The notes under the pieces are model-generated. The model had not been told where the DNA came from. It did no database searches and worked only from the letters and a program-made list of their open reading frames with translations. 64,000 nt of DNA. It comes from Burkholderiaceae bacterium. Lineage in GTDB: Bacteria > Pseudomonadota > Gammaproteobacteria > Burkholderiales > Burkholderiaceae. The stretch is from contig JAJPEN010000064.1 of the NCBI GenBank assembly GCA_021166835.1, positions 1 through 64,000 of the forward strand, given 5' to 3'. Made by a program: the position numbers and the translations under genes. Every line of letters starts with the position of its first letter. Position 1 is the stretch's first letter. Below are positions 32,650-42,151 of the stretch, one piece after another.

Positions 32650-33660
32650 TCAGGACGCCTTCGCGGACGCCGAACGGCGCATCGGCATCGCCTTCGTCTT
32701 CGCGTCGTCGAGCACCAGGCGGGCAGTGGGCTCGTCGACGATCAGCGTGTGCACGAAGCCTCCGGCGAGCGCGGCGCGGATGCCCGGCGCCTTGCCGCTG
32801 CCCGAGGCGATGCAGATCGAGCGGCGCGAACGGAACAGCTCGAGGTCGGGGCCGCTGGCGCGCGCGTTCAGCGCGACGTCGCGCCAGCTGCCGTCGGCGC
32901 GGAAGAAGACGGTGGCGATGTCGCCGACCACGCGCTCGCGGCGCAGGTCGCGCCGGTCGGCCGCCTCGAGGAATCCGCCGGCGTGCACCTGGCTGGGAAC
33001 CTCACTGGAGAACGCGCCGACGCTGAAGACGAGCAGATCGGCGCGCTGCTGCAGATCGAGCAGGCGGCGCACGCTGCGCTCGCGCCACAGCGCCGTCTTG
33101 GTCTGCGGATGATCGAAGAACGCCGGCACCGGGAAGGCATGCGCGCGCGCGCCGTAGTTCGCCGCGAAGCGCAGCACGAGGTCGGTGCCGAAGGTGCTGT
33201 CGATGCTCTGCAGCGTGCCGGCGCCGTTCAACGCGACGAAGTCGACGTTGCGCGTGGGCTTGGGCTTGAGCCGCTCCGAGACCAGGCGGATCGTGGTTCC
33301 CCAGGCGATGCCGACCACGCAGTCGTTGCCGATGACCGAGTTCAGGTAGCCGGCCGCGTCGGCCGCCACGCGTTCGAGCCATTCGGCTTCGCGCGCCGAT
33401 TCGGGCACCGTGACGACGCGCGCGTTTTGCACGCCGAAGCGCTCGCGCAGCAGCGCCTCGATCTTGCCCGGCTGCTCGGCCGGGTCGTGCACGTGGATCT
33501 CGACCAGCCCGTGTTCGTGCGCCCACGACAGCAGGCGCGATACCGTCGAGCGCGAGGTGCGCAGCTCTTCGGCGATCCGTTCGGTGGTGAGGCGCTGGTA
33601 GTAATAGAGCTTCGCCACCCGCACGGCGAGGTCTTCGTGGCGCAGGTCCGGATCGCTCAT
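32650..33660 (-). CDS. SorC/DeoR-type sugar-binding transcriptional regulator
   Basis: A 336-residue repressor or activator. The N-terminal helix-turn-helix reads AKLYYYQRLTTERIAEEL and RTSRSTVSRLLSWAHEHGLV; the rest is the SorC effector domain with GIAWGTTIRLVSERL and ASGSGKAPGIRAAL, where a sugar phosphate usually binds. It is the first gene of the operon. Many betaproteobacteria use a DeoR-type GlpR here, so a SorC member is less usual. The ATG abuts a large dyad (33661-33693) with no clear ribosome-binding site, pointing to autoregulation or an alternative start. Confidence 0.88.
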   Translation of the reverse strand: MSDPDLRHEDLAVRVAKLYYYQRLTTERIAEELRTSRSTVSRLLSWAHEHGLVEIHVHDPAEQPGKIEALLRERFGVQNARVVTVPESAREAEWLERVAADAAGYLNSVIGNDCVVGIAWGTTIRLVSERLKPKPTRNVDFVALNGAGTLQSIDSTFGTDLVLRFAANYGARAHAFPVPAFFDHPQTKTALWRERSVRRLLDLQQRADLLVFSVGAFSSEVPSQVHAGGFLEAADRRDLRRERVVGDIATVFFRADGSWRDVALNARASGPDLELFRSRRSICIASGSGKAPGIRAALAGGFVHTLIVDEPTARLVLDDAKTKAMPMRRSASAKAS

Positions 33661-33693
33661 GCACGTAGTTTCAAATAGTTTGAACGAACGTGC
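33661..33693. promoter_or_regulatory. Nested 33-bp dyad at the regulator start, candidate operon operator
   Basis: Inner arms TTCAAA (33670-33675) and TTTGAA (33679-33684) and outer arms GCACGT (33661-33666) and ACGTGC (33688-33693) share one centre at 33677, all perfect. The structure touches the ATG of the SorC-type gene. A bound tetramer here would control the whole seven-gene operon. Confidence 0.65.
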
Positions 33694-33851
33694 AAGTCGC
33701 GTGCGGGGACGCCCAGGCGCGCGCGGGCGGACGGCCGCGCATGCGCGCACCGCTGCGCGAAATCGAATCGGTGCTCGGGCCGCTCTGCTTGCCGCCGGGA
33801 AGAATGCGCCCCGCCGACCCGGAGCGTTGCCTGATCGACGGGTCCCTGCGT

Positions 33852-34211
33852 CTACACCCCCCAGGTGATGTCCTTGCCCGCCCGATGCGCTTCCTTCAGC
33901 AGGTCGATGAAAGGAAAGGCGCGCTGGGCGAGCGACACGGGATAGGGGTCGTTGTCGGTGTCGCTCTTCTCCGCCTCCGACGCGCCGGCCGGCGACGGCC
34001 CCACCGATTCCATCGCGCGGCGCTCGGCGCGCAGTTCTTCCCTTTCCTGTTCGATCGCCCGGTTCAGCGCATCGACGGCGCCCGGCATCTGGTCGACCGT
34101 GATGATTCCCGTGCGGCCCGGCGTCTTCCCTATGATCTGCAGGATCCACTCGGCAACGGGCTTGGTCATGATGACGGAGCCGGTGGCGCGCGACTTGAAT
34201 TCGTAGATCAT
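33852..34211 (-). CDS. DUF1840 family protein
   Basis: A 119-residue soluble protein matching the DUF1840 pattern seen in betaproteobacteria: MIYEFKSRATGSVIMTKPVAEWILQIIGK at the start, GIITVDQMPGAVDALNRAI in the middle, and VSLAQRAFPFIDLLKEAHRAGKDITWGV at the end. A GGAGGT ribosome-binding site lies 5 bases before the ATG. No function is known. The 158 bases between it and the SorC operator hold no gene that I can support. Confidence 0.85.
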   Translation of the reverse strand: MIYEFKSRATGSVIMTKPVAEWILQIIGKTPGRTGIITVDQMPGAVDALNRAIEQEREELRAERRAMESVGPSPAGASEAEKSDTDNDPYPVSLAQRAFPFIDLLKEAHRAGKDITWGV

Positions 34212-34250
34212 CTGGACCTCCGTTGTGGCCGAGAGCCCTACCATTATCGA

Positions 34251-34823
34251 ATGAACTTCCCTGCTCCGATGCGCCGGCAAACCCGAATGCCGGCCGCGTT
34301 CGTCTTCGGCACGCTGCTGGCGCTCGGTGCCTGCCATCCCGCCTACGACTGGCGCGAGATCCAGGAAACCGAAGCAGGCTACCGCATCCTGCTGCCGGCC
34401 AGGCCCGTATCGATGGCGCGGACTATCGATCTCGACGGCGTTGCCGTGACGATGTCGATGACCGGCGCGCGCGTGGACGAAGCCCTGTTCACCGTGGGGG
34501 CGGTCGTGCTGCCGACGGCCAGCGCGCAGGCGCGCGAGCACGCGACGCAGGCGATGCGGACGGCGATGGAGCGCAACGTGCAGGGACATGAGACGAAGGC
34601 CACGCAAATCGAGGTCCCGCTCATCGACGCGGCCGGCCGCGCCGTCGGCAGCGTCACCGGTACGCACGTCGAGGTCGAGGGCAAGGTCGCCGGCGAGCCG
34701 TCGCACATGAGCGCGACCTTCGTCGCGCGCGGCGACCGCGCCTGGCAGGCGGTGATGATCGCCCCGGTGGCCGATCCGCAGGCGGCGAAGCTCTTCCACG
34801 AGTCGTTCCGGATCGCGCAGTGA
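34251..34823 (+). CDS. Hypothetical lipoprotein
   Basis: A 190-residue protein with a leader ending in a lipobox LGAC (Cys28), then YDWREIQETEAGYRILLPARP. The family is not recognised. ATG at 34251 is used here; a second ATG six codons later is possible. Divergent from DUF1840 with only 39 bases between, and its stop overlaps the GTG of the MFS gene, so it is co-translated with it. Confidence 0.75.
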   Translation: MNFPAPMRRQTRMPAAFVFGTLLALGACHPAYDWREIQETEAGYRILLPARPVSMARTIDLDGVAVTMSMTGARVDEALFTVGAVVLPTASAQAREHATQAMRTAMERNVQGHETKATQIEVPLIDAAGRAVGSVTGTHVEVEGKVAGEPSHMSATFVARGDRAWQAVMIAPVADPQAAKLFHESFRIAQ

Positions 34824-36052
34824 GCGCGGTGCTGGCGGCGCCGGCCGCGATCCGCGTGTTCCTTGCCTTCGCGAGCGGCTACTTCATGTCCTACGGCCTG
34901 CGCTCGGTGAACGCCGTCATCGCGCCCGAGCTGATCGCCGAATTCGGCTTGACGAACGCGCAGCTCGGCTCGCTGTCGTCGGCGTATTTCCTCGCTTTCG
35001 CCTCGGTGCAGATGCCGCTGGGCGTGCTGCTCGACCGCTTCGGTTCGCGCCGCGTCGATGCGACGCTGCTGCTGGTGGCGGCGGGCGGATGCCTGCTGTT
35101 CGCCGGCGCACGCTCGGCGTCGATGCTGTGGATCTCGCGCGCGCTGATCGGCATCGGCGTCTCGGCCGCGCTGATGGCCTCGCTGCGCGCCTTCCGCTTC
35201 TGGTACGCGCCGGGGCGCCAGCAGCAGCTCACCGCGTGGATGCTCGTCGCCGGCGCGCTCGGCGCGCTGGCGACGACGGTGCCGGTGCAGCTCGCGCTGC
35301 CCGCGATCGGCTGGCGCGGCGTGTTCGTCGTCGCGGCCCTGCTGCTCGTCGCGACGAGCGCGGCGATCTTCTTCCTGCTGCCTCCCGACGAGCCGATCCC
35401 GGCCCGCCACGACACCGAATCCTCGTGGAGCGTGTACCGCCAGGTCTTCTCCGATCGCTATTTCTGGCGCTTCGGCGTGGTCTCGCTCACCGTGCAGGCG
35501 AGCTTCGTCGCCTTCCAGGGCCTGTGGATCGGGCCCTGGCTGCGCCGCGTGCTCGGCATGGAGGCCGACGCCGCGGCACAGGTGCTGTTCGTCTTCAACC
35601 TCGTCCTGATGTTCGGCTATCTGGGCCTGGGGCTGGCCGTTCCGCACTTCATGCGCCGGGGCTGGTCGACGCTGCGTGTGGTGGCGACCGGCACCGCGAC
35701 GATGCTCGCGCTCGAACTCGTCATCGCGCTGTCCAGCGGCGCGTGGGCGTGGATGCTGTGGATCGCGCTGGCCGTCGCCACCACATGCCACACGCTGTCG
35801 CAGACGCACGTGAGCCTGTCCTTTCCCGAGCGCCTCACCGGTCGCGCGTTCACCGCGTACAACCTGCTGACGATGAGCGGCATGTTCATCGCGCAATGGC
35901 TGTTCGGCGTCGCCGTCGATCGTTTCGGCGGCGAACACGATCCGCAGGGCTTTCGCAGCGCGATGCTGCTGTGGGTGGCGATGCAGGCCTGTGCGCTCGC
36001 CGTGCTCGTGTTCTGGAAGGTGCAGCCGCGGCGTCCGTCGCCGGTGCGCTGA
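34820..36052 (+). CDS. MFS transporter
   Basis: A 410-residue 12-helix carrier. GYFMSYGLRSVNAVIAPELIAEFGLTNAQLG marks helix 1 and loop, and LGVLLDRFGSRRV is the conserved loop 2-3 motif. The GTG start overlaps the lipoprotein stop. It resembles nitrate/nitrite- or cyanate-type MFS proteins only loosely. The MFS at 55049-56320 shares the ALSQAYRTV/YGLRSVN-style first helix and may be a distant paralogue. Substrate unknown. Confidence 0.85.
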   Translation: MSAVLAAPAAIRVFLAFASGYFMSYGLRSVNAVIAPELIAEFGLTNAQLGSLSSAYFLAFASVQMPLGVLLDRFGSRRVDATLLLVAAGGCLLFAGARSASMLWISRALIGIGVSAALMASLRAFRFWYAPGRQQQLTAWMLVAGALGALATTVPVQLALPAIGWRGVFVVAALLLVATSAAIFFLLPPDEPIPARHDTESSWSVYRQVFSDRYFWRFGVVSLTVQASFVAFQGLWIGPWLRRVLGMEADAAAQVLFVFNLVLMFGYLGLGLAVPHFMRRGWSTLRVVATGTATMLALELVIALSSGAWAWMLWIALAVATTCHTLSQTHVSLSFPERLTGRAFTAYNLLTMSGMFIAQWLFGVAVDRFGGEHDPQGFRSAMLLWVAMQACALAVLVFWKVQPRRPSPVR

Positions 36053-36060
36053 GCGAGGGT

Positions 36061-36097
36061 GGGGCGAGGCGGCAGGCGCTTGCGTCGCCTGCGCCCC
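36061..36097. terminator. GC-rich hairpin between convergent MFS and CaiB-type genes
   Basis: GGGGCGAGGCG (36061-36071) can pair, with one bulge, with CGCCTGCGCCCC (36086-36097). It lies in the 54-base gap between two convergent genes and could stop transcription both ways. No U-tract is present. Confidence 0.35.
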
Positions 36098-36106
36098 GCG
36101 CCTGCC

Positions 36107-37147
36107 TCAGCCCTCGTCGAAGCGGATCGTGCGGTCCGGCTGCGCGAAGGGCTCCGCGCGGTACAGGCCGTTGGCCCGGTTGTGCTCGTCGCGCGCGGCT
36201 TCGGCGAAGTCGAGCACGGGCGCGAGGCACGCGTCGCGGTCGTCCGCGATCCGCGCCCATTCGTCGCGCGTGCGCGTGGCGAAGCGCTGCTCGAACTTCG
36301 CGGTGGTGGCGGGCCAGGTCTGCGGGCGGTACTGGTCCTTCGGGTCGATTTCACCGAGCAGGCCGGTGACGTCGAGCAGTTCGCGGTAGAACTTCGGCTC
36401 GAGCGGACCGACCGCGACGAAACGATCGTCGGCGCAGCGGTAGATGCGATAGAACGGCATCGCGCCGTCGAGCAGGTTGTGCGCGCGCTGCAGGTTCCAC
36501 ACACCGCCGGCGAGCAGGCCGTAGAACATCGGCGTGAGCCCGACGGTGCCGGCGAGGATGCTCGTTTCCGCCACGCCGCCGCGCTGCGTGATCGAGCGCT
36601 GCACCAGCTTCGCGAGCACGCCGACGAGCAGGTGCATTGCGCCGCCGCCGAAGTCGGCGACCAGGTTCAGCGGAACCACCGGCTGCTCGCGCGGGCCGAT
36701 GGCGGCGAGCACGCCGGCGCGCGCGAGATAGTTGATGTCGTGTCCGGCGCGCGCCGCGAGCCGCCCGCGGCTGCCCCATCCGGACAGCCGCCCGACGACG
36801 AGCCGCGGATGCGCGTCGAGCAGCGCCGACGGCGCGAGGCGCAGTCGCTCGAGCACGCCGGGGCGGAAGCCTTCGAGCAGGACGTCGGCGTCGGCCAGCT
36901 CGACGTGCAGCGCGTCGATTCCCGCGCCGTCCTTCAGGTCGAGCAGCCGTTCCTCCTTGCCGACGTTGAGCAGGTCGTATTGCGGCGGAACGCGAACGCC
37001 CAGGCCCGGGTCGGCCGGCGGCGAGACGCGCACGACGCGCGCGCCGAGCGAGCGCAGCAGTTGGCCGGCGAAGGGCACGGGGCCGATCGCGTGCAGCTCG
37101 ACGACTCTCAGGCCGGCGAGCGGAAGCTTCGATGCGGATTCGGTCAT
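36107..37147 (-). CDS. CaiB/BaiF family, alpha-methylacyl-CoA racemase-like
   Basis: A 346-residue class III CoA-transferase fold protein. The catalytic pair of alpha-methylacyl-CoA racemases can be seen: His136 in ARAGHDINYLA and Asp165 in NLVADFGGGAM. LRVVELHAIGPVPFAGQLLRSLGA is the usual start. It probably epimerises 2-methylacyl-CoA esters in branched-chain or sterol-type catabolism; a CoA-transferase activity is a lesser alternative. Overlaps the comM stop by 4 bases, an odd pairing that is likely only positional. Confidence 0.88.
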   Translation of the reverse strand: MTESASKLPLAGLRVVELHAIGPVPFAGQLLRSLGARVVRVSPPADPGLGVRVPPQYDLLNVGKEERLLDLKDGAGIDALHVELADADVLLEGFRPGVLERLRLAPSALLDAHPRLVVGRLSGWGSRGRLAARAGHDINYLARAGVLAAIGPREQPVVPLNLVADFGGGAMHLLVGVLAKLVQRSITQRGGVAETSILAGTVGLTPMFYGLLAGGVWNLQRAHNLLDGAMPFYRIYRCADDRFVAVGPLEPKFYRELLDVTGLLGEIDPKDQYRPQTWPATTAKFEQRFATRTRDEWARIADDRDACLAPVLDFAEAARDEHNRANGLYRAEPFAQPDRTIRFDEG

Positions 37148-38673
37148 GGCCCGGGCATCGTAGCATCGGCTCCGACGCCGAAGTCCAGCGCGCGCCGGTA
37201 GCCGATCGCCTCCGCCACGTGGCGTGCGCCGATGCGCGCTTCGCCGCCCAGATCGGCGATCGTGCGCGAGAGCTTCTGCACGCGATGCAGCGCGCGGGAC
37301 GACCAGTGCTGCCGCCGGGCTACCTGTCGCAGCAGCGACGCCGCCGCTTCGTCGAGCGCGCAATGCCGGTCGATCTGCGGCGGCGGCAGGAATGCGTTGG
37401 CGACCTGCTGGCGTTCGCGCTGCACCGCGCGCGCATGGGCGACGCGCGCCGCGACGACGCGGCTGCTTTCGCCGTCGGCCGCCTGCATCAGCTGCGCTTC
37501 GCTCACCGGCACGACCGGGATCAGCAGGTCGATGCGATCGAGCAGCGGACCCGACAGCCGCGCGCGATAGCGCTGCACCTGCTCCGGCGTGCAGCGGCAG
37601 CGCGTCGCGCCGAAGTAGCCGCAGGGACAGGGATTCATCGCGGCAACGAGCTGGAAGCGGGCCGGGAACTCCACCTGCCGCGCGGCGCGCGCTACCGCGA
37701 TGCGGCCGGTTTCGAGCGGCTCGCGCAGCGCCTCGAGCACCGCGCGCGAGAACTCGGGCAGCTCGTCGAGGAAGAGCACGCCGTTGTGCGCGAGACTCGC
37801 TTCGCCCGGGCGCGGGTTCGATCCGCCGCCGACGATCGCGGCGGCCGAGGCGCCGTGGTGCGGCGCGCGAAACGGCCGTCGGCCCCAATGCTCGGTGCGG
37901 AACGCGCCCTGCAGGCTCGCCAGCGCCGCGCTTTCCAGCGCCTCGCCGGTTTCCATCGGCGGCTGAATGCCCGGCATCCGATGCGCGAGCAGCGACTTGC
38001 CCGAGCCCGGCGGGCCGATCATCAACAGGTTGTGCGCTCCGGCCGCCGCGACCTCGAGCGCGCGCTTGGCGAAGGGCTGTCCCTTGACGTCGGCGAGGTC
38101 GTCGGCGGCAGCGCCGGGTGCCCTCGGCAAGCCCGGCTCGATGCGCACCAGCGGACTCGATCCGCTCAGGTGCGCAGCGACGCCGGCCAGGTCTTCGGCG
38201 GCCAGCAGCCGCACGCCGTCGACCAGCGCCGCTTCGTCGCCGTTGGCCGCGGGCAGCAGCAGTGAGCGCTTGCGCGCTTCGCGGCCGACAGCGAGCGCCA
38301 TCGCCAGCGCGCCGCGGATCGGGCGGATCGCGCCGGTGAGCGACAGTTCGCCGACCAACTCGAGTTCGTCGAGCGCGTTCGCCGGCACCTGCTCGCTCGC
38401 CGCCAGGATTCCGACCGCGATCGGCAGGTCGAAGCGGCCCGACGCCTTGGGCAGGTCGGCCGGCGCGAGATTGACGGTGAGCCGCCGATTCGGGAAATCG
38501 AAGCCGGCGTGCAGCAGCGCGGCGCGCACGCGATCGCGGCTCTCGCGCACTTCCGCTTCGGGAAGGCCGACGATGTGGAAGGCCGGCAGCCCGACGCCGA
38601 TGTGGACTTCGACGCTGACCGCGGGCGCGTCGAGCCCGACGAGCGCCCGGCTGTGCACGACGGCGAGCGGCAT
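37144..38673 (-). CDS. comM: ComM/YifB-family Mg-chelatase-like AAA+ ATPase
   Basis: A 509-residue protein. The N-terminal Lon-like domain (VVHSRALVGLDAPAVSVEVH, GLPEAEVRESRDRVRAAL) is followed by an AAA+ core with Walker A GPPGSGKS at 220-227, Walker B GVLFLDELPEF near 300, and a zinc-like CPCGYFGATRCRCTPEQV segment. ComM is a hexameric helicase that drives branch migration during natural transformation. The length is normal. Its downstream partner overlaps by 4 bases; ubiK lies upstream 62 bases away. Confidence 0.93.
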   Translation of the reverse strand: MPLAVVHSRALVGLDAPAVSVEVHIGVGLPAFHIVGLPEAEVRESRDRVRAALLHAGFDFPNRRLTVNLAPADLPKASGRFDLPIAVGILAASEQVPANALDELELVGELSLTGAIRPIRGALAMALAVGREARKRSLLLPAANGDEAALVDGVRLLAAEDLAGVAAHLSGSSPLVRIEPGLPRAPGAAADDLADVKGQPFAKRALEVAAAGAHNLLMIGPPGSGKSLLAHRMPGIQPPMETGEALESAALASLQGAFRTEHWGRRPFRAPHHGASAAAIVGGGSNPRPGEASLAHNGVLFLDELPEFSRAVLEALREPLETGRIAVARAARQVEFPARFQLVAAMNPCPCGYFGATRCRCTPEQVQRYRARLSGPLLDRIDLLIPVVPVSEAQLMQAADGESSRVVAARVAHARAVQRERQQVANAFLPPPQIDRHCALDEAAASLLRQVARRQHWSSRALHRVQKLSRTIADLGGEARIGARHVAEAIGYRRALDFGVGADATMPGP

Positions 38674-38735
38674 CGCGAATGCAGCGCCTGCTGCGCGGCG
38701 GGATCGCGACGGGCGAGCGCGCCGCCGGCAGACTC

Positions 38736-39083
38736 CTAGATGACGGGGCCCGGATCGTCGGGCGAGGCTGTGCCCGAGGCGGCACTCGGGGCGGGCGCAA
38801 CGGCGCTCGTGGTGCCGGCCTGCGATGCACCGCCCTCGGCCGCGCTGGCCACCGGCGCTTCGGCTTCGAGCCGCTGCTCGAGCGCGGCGATGCGTTCCTG
38901 CAGCCGCGACATGCGCTCGAGCTGCGCGTCGAATTCGTCGCGCGTGACGAGATCGACGCGCTGGAAGGTCTGCGCGAGCATCGCCTTCAGGTTGCGCTCG
39001 ATGTCGGCGGCCGGGCTGTTGCGGAACAGCTCGGAGACGCGCTGTTGCAGCTCGGCGAGCAGCGATTGCGGTGTCGTGTTCAT
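38736..39083 (-). CDS. ubiK: UbiK-family ubiquinone biosynthesis accessory factor
   Basis: A 115-residue protein with the BMFP/UbiK pattern: SLLAELQQRVSELFRNSPAADIERNLKAMLAQTFQRVDLVTRDEFDAQ, then a coiled coil (RLQERIAALEQRLEAE). Its long Ala/Ser/Pro-rich tail is common in betaproteobacteria. UbiK helps UbiJ assemble the aerobic ubiquinone complex. It is next to comM, a common betaproteobacterial arrangement, and divergent from the sigma-54-controlled porin gene across 261 bases. Confidence 0.88.
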   Translation of the reverse strand: MNTTPQSLLAELQQRVSELFRNSPAADIERNLKAMLAQTFQRVDLVTRDEFDAQLERMSRLQERIAALEQRLEAEAPVASAAEGGASQAGTTSAVAPAPSAASGTASPDDPGPVI

Positions 39084-39293
39084 CGTGAAACGAGTCTAGC
39101 ACCGCGCGTCGGCCGCGACGCGCTTCGACCCTGCGGCCGATGGCCGATGCAAAGGGCCGATCGGCGACCGGACGCGACGCAGCGGTGCGCGCAGCCCGCA
39201 CGAAACGATCGCGAGCCGAGGCGATGCCTCGGCGCGGGGCACTCACGACCCTGAGCGCGAACGCGATGCACCGCGCACGGGCAGCGTGCACGG

Positions 39294-39309
39294 TGGCACG
39301 GAAGCTGCG
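39294..39309 (+). promoter_or_regulatory. Sigma-54 (-24/-12) promoter of the porin-glnK-amtB operon
   Basis: TGGCACGGAAGCTGCG has the -24 GG (39295-39296) and -12 GC (39307-39308) separated by exactly 10 bases, and the full TGGCACG box. Start of transcription would fall near 39320, ~25 bases before the porin ATG. This fits NtrC-RpoN control of an ammonium operon. No convincing NtrC dyad was found in 39084-39290, though GGCCGAT repeats occur at ~39134-39160. Confidence 0.75.
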
Positions 39310-39322
39310 TCTGTACCGGTGA

Positions 39323-40567
<1,245 letters not shown>

Positions 40568-40596
40568 GCGAGTCCCGAACCCGAGGAGAAGAAGAA

Positions 40597-41988
40597 ATGA
40601 TCCCCTTTCGTTCGGCGCGCATGGCCCTCGCCGCCGCTGCCATGTTCCTCGCCGCCGCGCCCGCGTTCGCGGCGCCCGAGCCGGCGAAGGGCGACGTCGC
40701 ATGGATCACCGTCGCCACGCTGCTCGTCGTGATGATGACGGTTCCGGGGCTTGCCCTCTTCTACGGCGGCATGGTGCGCGCGAAGAACATGCTGTCGGTG
40801 CTGATGCAGGTGCTCGTCGTCTTCGCGCTGATCGTCGTGCTGTGGGCGATCTACGGCTATTCGCTCGCCTTCGGCGGCGACGGCGCGTTCTACGGCAATT
40901 TCTCCAGGGCCTTCCTCGCCGGCATCGGGCCCGGCTCGACGGCGGCGACCTTCAGCAAGGGCGTCGTGCTGCCCGAGCTGAGCTTCGTCGCGTTCCAGGG
41001 AACCTTCGCGGCGATCACCTGCGCGCTGATCGTCGGCGCCTTCGCCGAGCGCGCGCGCTTCTTCTCGGTGCTCGTCTTCTCGGCGTTCTGGTTCACCTTC
41101 TGCTACGTGCCGATCGCGCACGCCGTCTGGTACTGGGCGGGGCCCGACGCGATCACCGACGCCGCGTCGCTCGACGCGGTGAGCGCCGGCGCCGGCTTCC
41201 TGTGGCGACGCGGCGCGCTCGACTTCGCCGGCGGCACCGTCGTGCACATCAACGCCGGCGTCGCCGGGCTGGTCGGCGCCTGGGTGATCGGCAAGCGCAT
41301 CGGCTACGGGCGCGAATCGATGGCGCCGCATTCGCTCGTCTCGACGATGATCGGCGCGTCGCTGCTGTGGGTGGGCTGGTTCGGCTTCAACGCCGGCTCG
41401 AACCTCGAGGCCAACGCCGGCGCCGCGCTCGCCTTCGCCAACACGCTCGTCGCCACCGCCGCTGCGACACTGTCGTGGACCTTCGGCGAGTGGTGGTTCA
41501 AGGGCCGGCCGTCGATGCTCGGCGCCGCATCGGGCGCCGTGGCCGGGCTCGTGGCGATCACGCCGGCCTGCGGCTTCGTCGGCCCCGGCGGCGCGCTGGT
41601 CATCGGCTTCGTCGCCGGGCTCGTCTGCCTGTGGGGGGTGAACGGGCTGAAGCGCTGGCTCGACGTCGACGACGCGCTCGACGTGTTCGGCGTGCATGCC
41701 GTGGGCGGCGTCGTCGGCGCGCTGCTCACCGGCGTGTTCGCCGCGCCGGCGCTCGGCGGGGTCGGCCTCTACGACTACGTCGCCAACGCGGTCTCGCCCG
41801 ACTACTCGATCGCCGCGCAGGTCTGGGTGCAGCTGCAGGCGGTGCTGCTGACGATCGTCTGGTCGGCGGTCGTCGCCTTCGTCGGCTTCGAGCTGCTCGC
41901 GCACACGATCGGACTGCGCGTGAGCGAGGATGCGGAGCGCCAGGGCCTGGACATCGTGGCGCACGGCGAGACCGCCTATCATCGTTGA
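40597..41988 (+). CDS. amtB: Ammonium transporter AmtB
   Basis: A 463-residue channel with a signal peptide (ARMALAAAAMFLAAAPAFA) and eleven helices. The pore histidines lie in GGTVVHINAG and VFGVHAVGG, and AFFGNFSRAFL-like gates are replaced by GDGAFYGNFSRAFLAG. GFNAGSNLEAN and TPACGFVGPGGALVIG are strongly conserved. It takes up ammonium and is gated by GlnK. The ATG at 40597 follows GAGGAG; its stop merges with the start of a 161-base palindrome. Confidence 0.95.
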   Translation: MIPFRSARMALAAAAMFLAAAPAFAAPEPAKGDVAWITVATLLVVMMTVPGLALFYGGMVRAKNMLSVLMQVLVVFALIVVLWAIYGYSLAFGGDGAFYGNFSRAFLAGIGPGSTAATFSKGVVLPELSFVAFQGTFAAITCALIVGAFAERARFFSVLVFSAFWFTFCYVPIAHAVWYWAGPDAITDAASLDAVSAGAGFLWRRGALDFAGGTVVHINAGVAGLVGAWVIGKRIGYGRESMAPHSLVSTMIGASLLWVGWFGFNAGSNLEANAGAALAFANTLVATAAATLSWTFGEWWFKGRPSMLGAASGAVAGLVAITPACGFVGPGGALVIGFVAGLVCLWGVNGLKRWLDVDDALDVFGVHAVGGVVGALLTGVFAAPALGGVGLYDYVANAVSPDYSIAAQVWVQLQAVLLTIVWSAVVAFVGFELLAHTIGLRVSEDAERQGLDIVAHGETAYHR

Positions 41989-42148
41989 GAAGCTGTGAAC
42001 GAATCCGCCATGCCCGCTCGGGCCGCCCAGGCGCGCCCACTCTGCGTTGCCAATGCTCGCCGTAGCCCGAGCTACGGCTGCGCTTTGCGCCTTGATTGGG
42101 CGCGCCTGGGCGGCCCGCTCGGGCACGCCGGATTCATTCACAGCTTCT
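41988..42148. repeat. 161-base near-perfect palindrome after amtB (REP/MITE-like or giant terminator)
   Basis: The arms 41988-42039 and 42097-42148 are each 52 bases and match as inverted repeats with 5 mismatches; outer ends read AGAAGCTGTGAA. At the centre is a further perfect dyad GCCGTAGC / GCTACGGC (42059-42066 and 42071-42078). It begins at the last base of the amtB stop. The RNA would form a very long hairpin. It could be a repetitive intergenic element inserted at the 3' end or a strong terminator. Confidence 0.8.
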
Positions 42149-42151
42149 AAG

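Noticed and set aside
39084..39293. NtrC enhancer sites ahead of the sigma-54 promoter
   Set aside because: Several GCAC and GTGC words occur, but none has the orientation and spacing of a GCACC/GGTGC pair; not claimed.
42047..42151. Upstream ATG extension of the small membrane protein into the 161-base palindrome
   Set aside because: The extension would be coded by the repeat element itself; the GTG at 42152 is more plausible.
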